In this document: positions 27,064 through 35,692 of the stretch, piece after piece
How the letters are laid out: each line of letters starts with the position of its first letter
How positions within the stretch are numbered: position 1 is the first letter of the stretch
Source of the DNA: Flavobacterium sinopsychrotolerans
Lineage (GTDB): Bacteria; Bacteroidota; Bacteroidia; Flavobacteriales; Flavobacteriaceae
DNA: 64,000 nucleotides
Reading direction: 5' to 3'
NCBI RefSeq assembly: GCF_900110375.1
Contig: NZ_FODN01000001.1
Span: 62,001 to 126,000, forward strand
Made by a program: the position numbers and the translations under genes
Notes under the pieces: model-generated
The model's database searches: none
Seen by the model: only the letters and a program-made list of their open reading frames with translations
Told to the model about the DNA's origin: nothing

Positions 27064-27945
27064 CTAATCCTCTTTCTTCAGCATCTGTTTATACATTTCG
27101 ATATTCTCCCTGATTTTTCCATCCATTTCAGGCTCTTTAATATCAGTGTGTTTTTGCATTTCTTCCCAAATAATTTTGGCTACAATATAACGCGCCATTT
27201 CCTTATCATCAGCAGGAATGACATACCAAGGTGCATATTCTGAACTTGTATTGTTAATTGCTTCCTCGTAATAATGCATGTAATCATCCCAACGATCCCT
27301 TTCTTTCAAATCGCCTGTCGAGAATTTCCAATTGTGTTTTTGCTCTTCCAGTCGGCGTAACAAACGTTGCCTTTGCTCTTCCTTACTCATGTGCAAATAG
27401 AATTTCAACATAATCGTTCCGTTTTGGGTAATGTGCTTCTCAAAATTATTGATTTGCTGCATTCTATTTTCCCAAAACTGCGGCGTAATATCAGTTACAG
27501 TTTCAATACCAGGCAAATTTTCATTCATAATATATTCAAGATGCACTCTCGTAACCAAAACATTTTCATAATGCGATCTGTTAAAAACCGTAAATTTTCC
27601 TTTTTCTGGCAAAACCAAATAATGTCTCCACAAATAATCGTGTTCTAACTCACTTGAATTTGGCGTTTTAAAACTATGTACCACCACACCACGGGAGTTG
27701 AACTCTTTGAAAACTTCCCGAATCAAACTATCCTTTCCCGAGGTATCCATACCTTGCAAACAAATCAAAACGCCATAGCGATTATGCGCATACATCACAT
27801 CCTGTATTTCACTCAATTTCAACTGCACTTTATCTAATTTATCTTCCTTTTCATCATCACTATTTCCGTTAAATAGGTTTGTAGGAATACTGGACAAATC
27901 AATTTTGCCAATCACTTTAAAATCGTCGGGGTTTATAGACTTCAT
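27064..27945 (-). CDS. ppk2: Polyphosphate kinase 2 (polyphosphate:nucleotide phosphotransferase)
   Basis: 293 residues. P-loop LICLQGMDTSGKDSLIREVF (Walker A), HSFKTPNSSELEHDYLWRHY, the Walker B-like GKFTVFNRSHYENVLVTRVH, the lid RQRLLRRLEEQKHNWKFS and WYVIPADDKEMARYIVAKII. All PPK2 catalytic blocks are present in a single domain. It transfers phosphate between polyphosphate and nucleotides (NDP or NMP). Neighbour of a PhoX-like phosphatase gene. A structured repeat (R2) occupies the divergent upstream region. Confidence 0.95.
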   Translation of the reverse strand: MKSINPDDFKVIGKIDLSSIPTNLFNGNSDDEKEDKLDKVQLKLSEIQDVMYAHNRYGVLICLQGMDTSGKDSLIREVFKEFNSRGVVVHSFKTPNSSELEHDYLWRHYLVLPEKGKFTVFNRSHYENVLVTRVHLEYIMNENLPGIETVTDITPQFWENRMQQINNFEKHITQNGTIMLKFYLHMSKEEQRQRLLRRLEEQKHNWKFSTGDLKERDRWDDYMHYYEEAINNTSSEYAPWYVIPADDKEMARYIVAKIIWEEMQKHTDIKEPEMDGKIRENIEMYKQMLKKED

Positions 27946-28009
27946 AAGAAATATTTTATCTTTGTAAACTCAAATATAACAAATAATGAGGATTAATCCT
28001 GATGAATTT

Positions 28010-28120
28010 CAGGAGCATTTTCCAGCTATTCGTTGCAATCTTTCTAGTCCTGAACTTGTTTCAGGATCCTGAAACAAGTTCAGGACTAGAAAGGATTTCC
28101 ACTAGTATCTGGGCTAGGCA
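28010..28120 (-). repeat. Modular structured repeat (Flavo-1-like), copy R2, with 54-bp perfect palindrome
   Basis: On the minus strand: head TGCCTAGCCCAGATACTAGT then GGAAATC, a central perfect palindrome without loop (28040-28093, centre GGATCC), tail GATTGCAACGAATAGCTGGA ending in GCTCCT. It oversees the divergent gap between ppk2 and the plus-strand gene at 28142. An apparent ORF across it is an artefact of the repeat. Confidence 0.7.
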
Positions 28121-28141
28121 CTCGTTTACAAAACAAAAACA

Positions 28142-28978
28142 ATGGAAAAATTCACACTCGAATTATTATTTCAAATTATCGGCATTGGTTCTGCATCCGG
28201 ACTCATTTATAAAGACAATTCCCTACTGATTATTGGTGACAACAGCGGTTTTCTTTATGAATATATAATGGATTCCAAAAATTTAAAACGCCATCCATTA
28301 CTGGAAAACCCAACAGAAAACACGCTAAAAAAAGACAAAGCTGATTTTGAAGCCATAACCCATTTTGGGGATCGTTTATATGTTTTTGGTTCCGGTTCCA
28401 CCGAGAAAAGGAACAAAATGATACAAGTCAATTCTACTGATAAAAAGATAATCGCCACAAATGACCTCGCCGATTTGTATGCAGTCATGCAAAATTTTGG
28501 AGAAATAAAACCAGAAGATTTCAACCTCGAAGGAGCCATCTTTAATGGTGTAAGTTGGTTTTTATTGAATCGCGGTAACGGAAGTTCCAATAAAAATGTC
28601 CTTTTCACCATCGAAGGAAAAAACCTTACCAATGATTTCACTATTCTTTCAAACGCCTACAAACTCCCTAAAATAAAAGGAGTGCGCAGTAGTTTTACGG
28701 ATGCTATTTTAGTTGACAATAGCATTTATTTTTTGGCGACAGCCGAAGATACCGAATCTACATATGATGATGGCGAAGTTTTAGGAAGTCTTATTGGGCG
28801 CATCGACCTAAAAACCATGAAAATCGATTTCACCCAAAAAATTAGCAGCACCCATAAATTCGAAGGATTGACTTTGTACGCCAATTCAAAAGAAAAAATC
28901 GAGTTCCTACTTTGTGAAGACAAAGACACCGAAGTTTTAGAAACAGATATTTACAAATTAACTTTGGACAAAAAATAA
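28142..28978 (+). CDS. Conserved hypothetical protein, beta-propeller-like (possibly DUF6929)
   Basis: 278 residues with no signal peptide. Repeated blades can be read: SGLIYKDNSLLIIGDNSGFLYEY, FEAITHFGDRLYVFGSGS, FNLEGAIFNGVSWFLLNRG, FTDAILVDNSIYFLATAEDTEST and HKFEGLTLYANSKEKIEFLLCEDKD. The G-D-N/E-D-T motifs and alternating strands suggest a cytoplasmic five- to six-bladed propeller related to esterase-like or phytase-like propellers. I recall similar Bacteroidota proteins named DUF6929 but cannot confirm this. Function unknown; neighbours ppk2 and PhoX-like hint at phosphate metabolism only weakly. Confidence 0.78.
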   Translation: MEKFTLELLFQIIGIGSASGLIYKDNSLLIIGDNSGFLYEYIMDSKNLKRHPLLENPTENTLKKDKADFEAITHFGDRLYVFGSGSTEKRNKMIQVNSTDKKIIATNDLADLYAVMQNFGEIKPEDFNLEGAIFNGVSWFLLNRGNGSSNKNVLFTIEGKNLTNDFTILSNAYKLPKIKGVRSSFTDAILVDNSIYFLATAEDTESTYDDGEVLGSLIGRIDLKTMKIDFTQKISSTHKFEGLTLYANSKEKIEFLLCEDKDTEVLETDIYKLTLDKK

Positions 28979-29044
28979 TGTTCATTTCAGTCAAAATAAC
29001 AGAACGTTAAATTTAGATTAAATAGAAAATCAAAATAGATTTCA

Positions 29045-29070
29045 ACTGTAAAACGTACTACTTTTACAGT
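29045..29070. promoter_or_regulatory. 9-bp inverted repeat upstream of the SDR gene
   Basis: ACTGTAAAA / TTTTACAGT with an 8-nt loop, 37 nt before the ATG. There is no T-tract, so it is more likely an operator or leader hairpin than a terminator. Confidence 0.35.
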
Positions 29071-29106
29071 AAACTAAGCCTTTATTGGCCTAAAATAATA
29101 TACAAA

Positions 29107-29823
29107 ATGACAGATTTAAAAAATAAAAATGCCCTAATCACTGGCGCAGGAAAAGGAATTGGAAAAGCAATCGCTTTGGCCTTAGCCAAAGAAGGTGTAA
29201 ATGTAATTTTGGTTGCCAGAACACAGGACGAAATAGACAGTGTAGCAGCCAAAATGCGTTCATTAAGAGTAAAAGCACTGGCAATAACCGCTGATGTAGC
29301 TGATATTAATTCAGTAAACGCTGCCGTTTCTAAAGCATTAGCCGAATTTGGAACCATTGATATTTTAATCAACAATGCTGGAATAGCCGCTTTTGGAAAA
29401 TTCTTAGAATTAGAACCGACCAATTGGGAGCGCATCATTCAGGTAAACTTAATGGGAACCTATTATGTGACTCGCGCCGTTTTGCCAAATATGATTGAAA
29501 GACAAACTGGTGATATCATCAACATTTCTTCAACAGCCGGATTAAGCGGAAATGCGTTAACGAGTGCTTATAGTGCGTCTAAATTTGCTGTTTTAGGATT
29601 AACGGAATCATTGATGCAGGAAGTTCGTAAACATAATATTCGCGTGACGGCTTTAACGCCAAGCACTGTTGCGACAGACATGGCCAAAGAATTAAAACTG
29701 ACCGATGGCAATCCTGAAAAAGTAATGCAAGCCGAAGACATGGCTGAATTAATCATCGCTCAACTGAAACTAAACCGACGCGTTTTCATTAAGAACAGTA
29801 GTATCTGGTCTACGAATCCTTAA
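29107..29823 (+). CDS. Short-chain dehydrogenase, 3-ketoacyl-ACP reductase-like
   Basis: 238-residue classical SDR. Cofactor loop [11 protein letters not shown] (residues 12-22), NNAG at 89-92, catalytic Ser141/142, Tyr155 and Lys159 in [19 protein letters not shown]. Arg38 after the second strand (LVARTQ) favours NADPH. FabG-type proteins reduce 3-oxoacyl thioesters, but Flavobacteria carry several paralogues and this one is not in a fab operon, so the substrate is open. Monocistronic. Confidence 0.9.
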   Translation: MTDLKNKNALITGAGKGIGKAIALALAKEGVNVILVARTQDEIDSVAAKMRSLRVKALAITADVADINSVNAAVSKALAEFGTIDILINNAGIAAFGKFLELEPTNWERIIQVNLMGTYYVTRAVLPNMIERQTGDIINISSTAGLSGNALTSAYSASKFAVLGLTESLMQEVRKHNIRVTALTPSTVATDMAKELKLTDGNPEKVMQAEDMAELIIAQLKLNRRVFIKNSSIWSTNP

Positions 29824-29828
29824 AAATT

Positions 29829-30054
29829 TTCAACCATATAAGTCATGTAAGTTTTAACCATTAAGGCATTTAAGCTTAAAATATAAAACCATTAAGAAAT
29901 TAAGTTTCATTAAGTCTCACGCTTAATTTTCTTAATCTCTTAATGGTTTAAAACTTTCGAGTCACTTATTTAAATATCACTCTTAATCTTTTAATCTCTT
30001 TGTTTGTTAAATCCCTGGTTAGTTCTAAAAACTTAAATGACTTATATGTTTAAA
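29829..30054. repeat. AT-rich long imperfect inverted repeat between convergent genes
   Basis: Outer arms AACCATATAAGTCATGTAAG (29831-29850) and its near-complement at about 30030-30051; inner arms AAACCATTAAGAAATTAAG (29886-29904) and CTTAATTTTCTTAATCTCTT plus AATGGTTT (29922-29949). It fills the whole gap between the SDR gene and mtaB. It could act as a bidirectional terminator/insulator or be a MITE-like remnant. Confidence 0.6.
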
Positions 30055-30056
30055 AA

Positions 30057-31385
30057 CTAAACCATACTCGTAACAAAATCCATTCGTACGCTTCCGTCCT
30101 CATCAATTTTAGTCAAATTAATATCATACAACGTATTTACTAATTCTGGATTCCAAGGTGTTTTTACTTTCACATAATTTTCAGTAAACCCGTGAATATA
30201 GCCTTCTTTATTTTCACTTTCAAACAAAACAGTTCTATTAGTTCCTAATTGGCTTTCGTAAAAAGCACGACGTTTTTTAACGGATAGACTGCGTAACATC
30301 TTACTTCGTTTGGCACGAACATTAGCAGGAACAACTCCTTCCATTGCAGCGGCTTCAGTATTATCTCGTTCTGAATACGTGAAAACATGCAAATAGGAAA
30401 TATCCATTTCATTCAAGAAATGATACGTTTCTAGGAAATGCTCGTCGGTTTCGCCGGGAAATCCAACAATCACATCCACGCCAATACATGCGTGAGGCAT
30501 TACTTCCCGAATTTTATTTACTCTTTCGGTATATACTTCACGTTGATAACGACGTTTCATCAACTTTAGAATATCGTTGCTTCCCGATTGCAACGGAATG
30601 TGAAAATGCGGTACAAACGTTCTGCTTTTCGATACAAATTCAATCGTTTCGTTTTTCAACAAATTCGGTTCAATAGACGAAATTCGCAATCTTTCAATGC
30701 CTTCTACTGTATCTAAAGCTTGGACTAATTCTAAGAAAGTATGTTCGTGTTTTTTATTTCCAAATTCGCCCTTTCCGTAATCCCCAATATTTACACCGGT
30801 AAGAACAATTTCTTTGATATTTTGTTTTGAAATTTCTGAAGCATTTTTCAATACATTTTCCAATTCATCACTTCTCGAAATCCCTCTTGCTAATGGAATA
30901 GTACAGTAGGTACATTTGTAATCACAACCATCTTGTACTTTCAAGAAAGCTCGGGTTCTGTCTCCTATCGAAAAACTCCCCACATAAAAATCAGCTTCGG
31001 CAATTTCGCAGGAATGCACTTCACCAAAATCATTTTTAGACAAATCATTGATATAATCGGCCAATTTGAATTTTTCAGTTGCACCAAGAACTAAATCCAC
31101 TCCATCTACACTCGCTAATTCTTCCGGCTTCAATTGCGCATAACAACCCACCGCCGCGACAAAGGCTTTGTCATTCAATTTCATTGCTTTTCGTACAACT
31201 TGCTTGAACTGCTTATCTGCATTTTCAGTAACTGAACAGGTATTAATCACATACATATCAGCAACTTCCTCAAAATCTACCCGATCAAAACCTTCGTCCT
31301 GTAAATTACGTGCAATCGTAGAGGTTTCTGAAAAATTCAGTTTGCAACCCAGCGTATAAAAAGCAACTTTTTTTCTATTTTCCAT
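30057..31385 (-). CDS. mtaB: tRNA (N6-L-threonylcarbamoyladenosine(37)-C(2))-methylthiotransferase
   Basis: 442 residues. UPF0004 N-terminal domain (KVAFYTLGCKLNFSET, INTCSVTENADKQFKQ, AVGCYAQ: three Cys for the auxiliary 4Fe-4S cluster), radical-SAM core with CDYKCTYCTIPLARG (CX3CX2C) and a C-terminal TRAM domain. It converts t6A37 to ms2t6A37 in ANN-decoding tRNAs. The ATG at 31385 is chosen over the TTG at 31397. A decayed copy of its first codons lies 72 bp upstream. Confidence 0.95.
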   Translation of the reverse strand: MENRKKVAFYTLGCKLNFSETSTIARNLQDEGFDRVDFEEVADMYVINTCSVTENADKQFKQVVRKAMKLNDKAFVAAVGCYAQLKPEELASVDGVDLVLGATEKFKLADYINDLSKNDFGEVHSCEIAEADFYVGSFSIGDRTRAFLKVQDGCDYKCTYCTIPLARGISRSDELENVLKNASEISKQNIKEIVLTGVNIGDYGKGEFGNKKHEHTFLELVQALDTVEGIERLRISSIEPNLLKNETIEFVSKSRTFVPHFHIPLQSGSNDILKLMKRRYQREVYTERVNKIREVMPHACIGVDVIVGFPGETDEHFLETYHFLNEMDISYLHVFTYSERDNTEAAAMEGVVPANVRAKRSKMLRSLSVKKRRAFYESQLGTNRTVLFESENKEGYIHGFTENYVKVKTPWNPELVNTLYDINLTKIDEDGSVRMDFVTSMV

Positions 31386-31456
31386 AAATAAGCTCAATTA
31401 ATGAAATCGTTGTCAAAAAATTGAGTGCACAAATTTACGAACTAAAATTAAATAAT

Positions 31457-31512
31457 CATTGATGTCTGCAAGAAATTCCGTTTACAACCAAACACATAAA
31501 AAGCAATTTTTA
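31457..31512 (-). pseudogene. Decayed duplicate of the 5' end of mtaB
   Basis: Without gaps, 41 of 56 bases match mtaB positions 31317-31372 (offset 140). The same frame reads K-I-A-F-Y-V-F-G-C-K-R-N-F-L-Q-T-S against V-A-F-Y-T-L-G-C-K-L-N-F-S-E-T-S, then hits a stop. It is too short and degenerate to be functional. Confidence 0.65.
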
Positions 31513-31675
31513 CGTATTTTTATATATTGAAAATCAAACACTTAAAAAAATTTGATATATATTTACAAAGACGGAAGGAAAGTTTATAAAGAAAACCCAA
31601 GAAAAAAAAGATAAAGTTTTGTAACTTTTTTCTGCAATCAATAACTAATCTTAAAACCATTTAAAACTTTATTTT

Positions 31676-33709
31676 ATGAAAAAAACCATTCTACATCTTG
31701 CACTATTTATTTTAACGGTTAATGTTGCAGTTGCTCAGACAAAAACCAACAAAACCGAAACTCCAATTTTGGACCGAGAGTTGTTTTTTGGAAATCCAGA
31801 AATTACTGGAGGGCAATTAAGTCCCGACGGAAAATTTATTTCTTTTATGAAGGAATATGAGGGAATAATGAATATTTGGGTCAAAAAAATTGACGAACCG
31901 TTTGAAAAAGCTAGACCACTAACTAACAGTAAACGTCCGATGCAAGGCTATTTCTGGTCATACGATGGCAAATATATCTTGTATATTAAAGATGAGAATG
32001 GGGATGAAAACATAAATATCTTTGCCGTTGACCCGATAGCATCAGCAGAAGCAAATAAAGTTCCTGTTTCCAGAAATCTAACCCCTCTAAAAGGAATTGC
32101 GGCAAGAATAAATTTGGTCAGCAAGAAAAATCCTGATTTGATGATGGTATCATTAAATGAAAGAGACAAGGCTTGGCACGATTTGTACCAACTTAAAATT
32201 TCTACGGGCGAACTTACTAAAATATATGAAAACAAGGAAAGAGTTACCGGTTTTACCTTTGATTGGGATGAAAACCTGAGGGTTCTTTCTAAAACTGATG
32301 ATAAAGGAACTACCACAGCATATAAAAAAGAAGGAGATAAACTAACTCCAATTTATGAAACATCAGTAACAGAGCAAGCTTATATTGCCAGCTGGACACC
32401 AGACAACAAACAAGCCTATTTTGTTAGCAATAAAGGAGATTTAAATCTATCTACTTTGCTTTTAATGGATTTAGGAACTCAAAAAATCACCAAAATAGAA
32501 AGCGACCCAAAAAACAAAGTTGATTTTGGTGGGCTTTCCACAAGCGATATAACACACAAAATTATTTTCACTTCTTATACGGATGATAAAACCACCTACT
32601 ACTGGAAAGATAAAAACTGGGAATCTAGTTACAAGTTTTTACAATCGAAATTCCCGGGGAGAGAAGTAAGTTTTCAAAGTTTAACAAAAGATGAAAAGAA
32701 ATTATTGGTAACAATTTCTGGAGATAAGTATGCTGCAGAAGTATATTTTTTCAATATCGACACCAAAGAATTGCTTTTGCAATATGTATCAAGACCAGCT
32801 TTAAAAAAGGTAGAGCAGTATTTAGCAGCAATGACACCTATAAAATATAAAAGTAGTGATGGTTTAGAAATTTCAGGATACTTAACGTTTCCTGTAGGTT
32901 CAAACGGCAAAAATTTACCCGTGATAATGCTAATTCACGGAGGACCAAAAGGACCAAGAGACAATTGGGGCTACAATTCAACTGCCCAATTTTTGGCAAA
33001 TAGAGGTTATGCGGTTTTGCAACCTAATTTTAGGGCAAGCGGTGGTTACGGAAAAAAATTCCTGAACGCCGGTGATTTGCAATGGGGAAAATTGATGCAA
33101 GACGATATTACTTGGGGTGTAAAATATTTAATTGCTCAAGGAATTGCCAATAAAGATAAAGTTGCCATTATGGGCGGTAGTTATGGTGGTTATGCAACTT
33201 TGGCAGGACTAGCTTTTACTCCAGACTTGTATGCTTGTGGTGTTGATATTGTTGGTCCAAGTAATCTTTTTACTTTAATAGAATCCATTCCGGCTTATTG
33301 GGAAGCTGCAAGAGCTTCATTATATGGAATGGTTGGTGATCCAAAGACGGAAGAAGGTAAAAAAAGAATGCAAGAAGCAAGTCCATTGTTTAGTGCCGAT
33401 AAAATTGTAAAACCTCTATTGATAATTCAAGGTGCAAACGACCCTAGAGTTAAAAAAGCCGAAGCTGATCAAATTGTTGTTGCTTTGAGAGAAAAAGGAA
33501 AACAAGTTTCATACCTGCTGGCTGATGACGAAGGTCACGGTTTTAGAAAACCTGTCAACAGCATGGCTATGTATGCTGAAACAGAAAAATTCTTGGCGGG
33601 AATTCTTGGTGGAAAATACCAACAAGATATGCCAGAAAATATAGCCAAACGTTTAAAAGAAATAACTGTTGATATCAATATGGTAACGTACGAATCTAAA
33701 AAGGAATAA
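31676..33709 (+). CDS. Secreted S9 family peptidase (prolyl oligopeptidase/dipeptidyl peptidase-like)
   Basis: 677 residues with signal peptide [21 protein letters not shown]. Residues about 45-380 form a WD/PD40-like beta-propeller ([54 protein letters not shown]). The C-terminal alpha/beta-hydrolase has [13 protein letters not shown] (nucleophile Ser), [13 protein letters not shown] (Asp) and DDEGHGF (His). Periplasmic or secreted peptidase cutting short peptides. Followed by a strong terminator, so monocistronic. The 278-bp upstream region is AT-rich and contains the mtaB remnant. Confidence 0.93.
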   Translation: MKKTILHLALFILTVNVAVAQTKTNKTETPILDRELFFGNPEITGGQLSPDGKFISFMKEYEGIMNIWVKKIDEPFEKARPLTNSKRPMQGYFWSYDGKYILYIKDENGDENINIFAVDPIASAEANKVPVSRNLTPLKGIAARINLVSKKNPDLMMVSLNERDKAWHDLYQLKISTGELTKIYENKERVTGFTFDWDENLRVLSKTDDKGTTTAYKKEGDKLTPIYETSVTEQAYIASWTPDNKQAYFVSNKGDLNLSTLLLMDLGTQKITKIESDPKNKVDFGGLSTSDITHKIIFTSYTDDKTTYYWKDKNWESSYKFLQSKFPGREVSFQSLTKDEKKLLVTISGDKYAAEVYFFNIDTKELLLQYVSRPALKKVEQYLAAMTPIKYKSSDGLEISGYLTFPVGSNGKNLPVIMLIHGGPKGPRDNWGYNSTAQFLANRGYAVLQPNFRASGGYGKKFLNAGDLQWGKLMQDDITWGVKYLIAQGIANKDKVAIMGGSYGGYATLAGLAFTPDLYACGVDIVGPSNLFTLIESIPAYWEAARASLYGMVGDPKTEEGKKRMQEASPLFSADKIVKPLLIIQGANDPRVKKAEADQIVVALREKGKQVSYLLADDEGHGFRKPVNSMAMYAETEKFLAGILGGKYQQDMPENIAKRLKEITVDINMVTYESKKE

Positions 33710-33730
33710 TTTTTTTTAAATTAATCAGCG

Positions 33731-33770
33731 AGAAGGAGTTGTTTTTTTTTCAACTCCTTCTTGTTTTTTT
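33731..33770 (+). terminator. Intrinsic terminator of the S9 peptidase gene
   Basis: AAGGAGTTG / CAACTCCTT stem around a T-rich loop (33742-33750), followed by CTTGTTTTTTT. Confidence 0.85.
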
Positions 33771-33825
33771 AACCTGGCAAACCTAACTGCATGCGTTTAA
33801 AATCCGCTCTTTAGAATGAGGATTT

Positions 33826-34629
33826 TTAGTTCAAGATAAATCGTCTCACCACCTCAGCAACTCCATGATCATTATTTGAGGCCACAACAACATCTCCTTT
33901 ATCTCTCAATTCCGGATCTACATTATCAACCCAAACACCCAATCCGGCATATTCAATCATGGTTAAATCATTTCCTGCATTTCCTACAGCAATAATTTCA
34001 CTTTGGTGTATATTTAGCTTTTCAGCCAAAAATTTCACACTTGCTGCCTTATCGATTCCGTTTTGAGCAACTTCAAGAAAAAAGGGCTTTGACATGCTGA
34101 CACTAAGATGTGGCATTGCTGCTTTCAAGTCTTTTTCTACTTCTTTTAAATAACTTGGTTCTTCTAATAAAATACATTTCACAGCTGAAGACTGAACTTC
34201 CTCTTTAAAACTTACCACTTTATTATGTTCTAAACCCGTAATATTTTTTTCGATTTCAATATATTCAGAATCTGTTTCACTTACAATTTTCCCATTAACG
34301 TAAGTAATAATGTGTGTCTTACTTTTCAAACTGTAATCATACAATTCATGTATTTGTCCTTGGGTTAACGTTTGCTCAAAAATGACTTTATCTTCTTTTA
34401 AATCTGTAATGACAGCTCCGTTAAAAGATAACATATAGGAATTATTGAGATCCAATTCTAATTCTTTTGCAAAAGCTGTCATGGCTAATGTGGGTCTGCC
34501 AGAAGCTAAAACAACATAGACTCCCAATTCCTGAGCCTTAAACAGCATTTCTTTATTTTCTTTTGAAATTTTATGGTCATCGTTCAACAAAGTATCATCC
34601 ATGTCCAAAACCAACATTTTATATTTCAT
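33826..34629 (-). CDS. Cof-type HAD-IIB phosphatase
   Basis: 267 residues. HAD motif I MLVLDMDDTLLNDDH (nucleophile Asp8 and Asp10), motif II VVLASGRP, motif III Lys in DKAASVKFL, motif IV VGNAGNDLTMIEYAGLGVWV; the cap is of the C2B type. It dephosphorylates sugar phosphates or cofactors such as FMN or PLP in family members; specificity is unknown. Same direction as the three genes that follow (DUF2007, DEAD-box, NtrC-type). Confidence 0.92.
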   Translation of the reverse strand: MKYKMLVLDMDDTLLNDDHKISKENKEMLFKAQELGVYVVLASGRPTLAMTAFAKELELDLNNSYMLSFNGAVITDLKEDKVIFEQTLTQGQIHELYDYSLKSKTHIITYVNGKIVSETDSEYIEIEKNITGLEHNKVVSFKEEVQSSAVKCILLEEPSYLKEVEKDLKAAMPHLSVSMSKPFFLEVAQNGIDKAASVKFLAEKLNIHQSEIIAVGNAGNDLTMIEYAGLGVWVDNVDPELRDKGDVVVASNNDHGVAEVVRRFILN

Positions 34630-34650
34630 TCTGTTTTTTTTACGAATCTT

Positions 34651-34869
34651 TTAAATACTCATTCTGAATTCTTCAATAACTGGATTCGCTTTAGAAAACT
34701 CCGTTTCCTGAATAAATAATTCCACAGCTTGTCCTAATTCTCCAAATCCTCCCAATCGAGCTGATTGTATATTATTTTTCAAAACAGTATCTACCCCAAT
34801 TGCTTCAATTCTCTCTTGTAACGCCAAAGCTAAAATTTCACTTCCCGAAAACACTTTCATTAATCCCAT
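34651..34869 (-). CDS. DUF2007 putative signal-transducing protein
   Basis: 72 residues, one small alpha/beta domain: MKVFSGSEILALALQERIEAIGVDTVLKNN then LGGFGELGQAVELFIQETEFSKANPVIEEF. This is the DUF2007 pattern (PII/ferredoxin-like fold), of unknown biochemical role. Start could be ATG 34869 (MGLMKVF) or ATG 34860 (MKVF). It is 20 bp after the DEAD-box gene, so they are probably cotranscribed. Confidence 0.82.
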   Translation of the reverse strand: MGLMKVFSGSEILALALQERIEAIGVDTVLKNNIQSARLGGFGELGQAVELFIQETEFSKANPVIEEFRMSI

Positions 34870-34889
34870 CTTTTCTTTATTTTTTATAA

Positions 34890-35606
34890 TTACTTATTAT
34901 CGTTTTCTTCATCCCCTTCCAGCTCCTCAAAATCATCTCCGGCTTTAGGTTCAAAATTTTCTTCTTCCTCAAAATCCTCTTCATCATCTTCATCATCTTC
35001 AAAATCGAATTCAAAAGGCTCCACTAGCATTTTTTCAGCAAGGACTTCGATCCGTTCTGTGAATTGTTCCGAAAAAATAATACGTTGGGTTTTGACAATG
35101 CTATTCGAAATACGCATGATTTTTGTCTCATGACGCAATTTCAAAATTGGATCAGCATCATCCAAAATAAACATTTTCAATCGGTTTACGTTAAAACCAG
35201 CCGTAGTAAACATTTCACTTAACTTATTTGGAGTCCCAATCAAAACATCAATTCCGCTGGAAATATAATTTTTATCGTATTCCATGTCGCCTTTGTCATG
35301 GACACCATAGACTTCTAAATTAGAATTCTTTCCGTATTTTTCAAAAAGCGATTCCATTTCCAATACTTTCGCTTTGTCTTCGACAATAACCAAAGCCCTT
35401 GGCGATTCTTCGGTTGCGCCTGCCAATCTCTGAATTACATTTAGCACAATTGTCGTTGATTTCCCGCTTCCTTTTGGTGCAATAATAATACAATCCGAAC
35501 CACTTTTCAGTGTCGAAAATGTTTCTTTTTGCATCGCATTGGCTTCAGTCAAACCGTTTTCAATTAAGGCTTGTTGTAACTCTTCGTTTATTTTTTTTAG
35601 TTTCAT
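34890..35606 (-). CDS. Single-lobe DEAD-box-like ATPase with acidic tail
   Basis: 238 residues, while DEAD-box helicases need two RecA lobes (over 350 residues). Only lobe 1 is present: Q-motif-like EANAMQKETF, Walker A APKGSGKST (43-51), Ib-like IGTPNKL, motif II altered to LDDADP (148-153) and motif III (SAT) replaced by F-S-E. Lobe 2, with the Arg fingers, is absent. Residues 198-238 are a low-complexity Asp/Glu tail. It therefore cannot be a normal helicase; it could bind RNA or regulate a partner. The gene is intact, with no stop codons to suggest decay, and an AT-rich inverted repeat lies before it. Confidence 0.85.
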   Translation of the reverse strand: MKLKKINEELQQALIENGLTEANAMQKETFSTLKSGSDCIIIAPKGSGKSTTIVLNVIQRLAGATEESPRALVIVEDKAKVLEMESLFEKYGKNSNLEVYGVHDKGDMEYDKNYISSGIDVLIGTPNKLSEMFTTAGFNVNRLKMFILDDADPILKLRHETKIMRISNSIVKTQRIIFSEQFTERIEVLAEKMLVEPFEFDFEDDEDDEEDFEEEENFEPKAGDDFEELEGDEENDNK

Positions 35607-35692
35607 TTATTTTAGATTGAAAGATTTAATTATTTAAAAATTAAAAGATTACCTCACTAACTTTTAAATTATTCAATCTTTAAATTATTTAA
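35607..35692. repeat. AT-rich inverted repeat between genes of the same strand
   Basis: GATTGAAAGATTTAATTATT on the left is matched by AATAATTTAAAGATTG-type sequence inverted on the right (ATTATTCAATCTTTAAATTATT). It lies between the NtrC-type and DEAD-box genes. Confidence 0.5.

Noticed and set aside
28002..28229. Plus-strand ORF of 75 codons
   Set aside because: It runs through repeat R2 and its 54-bp palindrome; the peptide is a reading of the repeat and not a gene.
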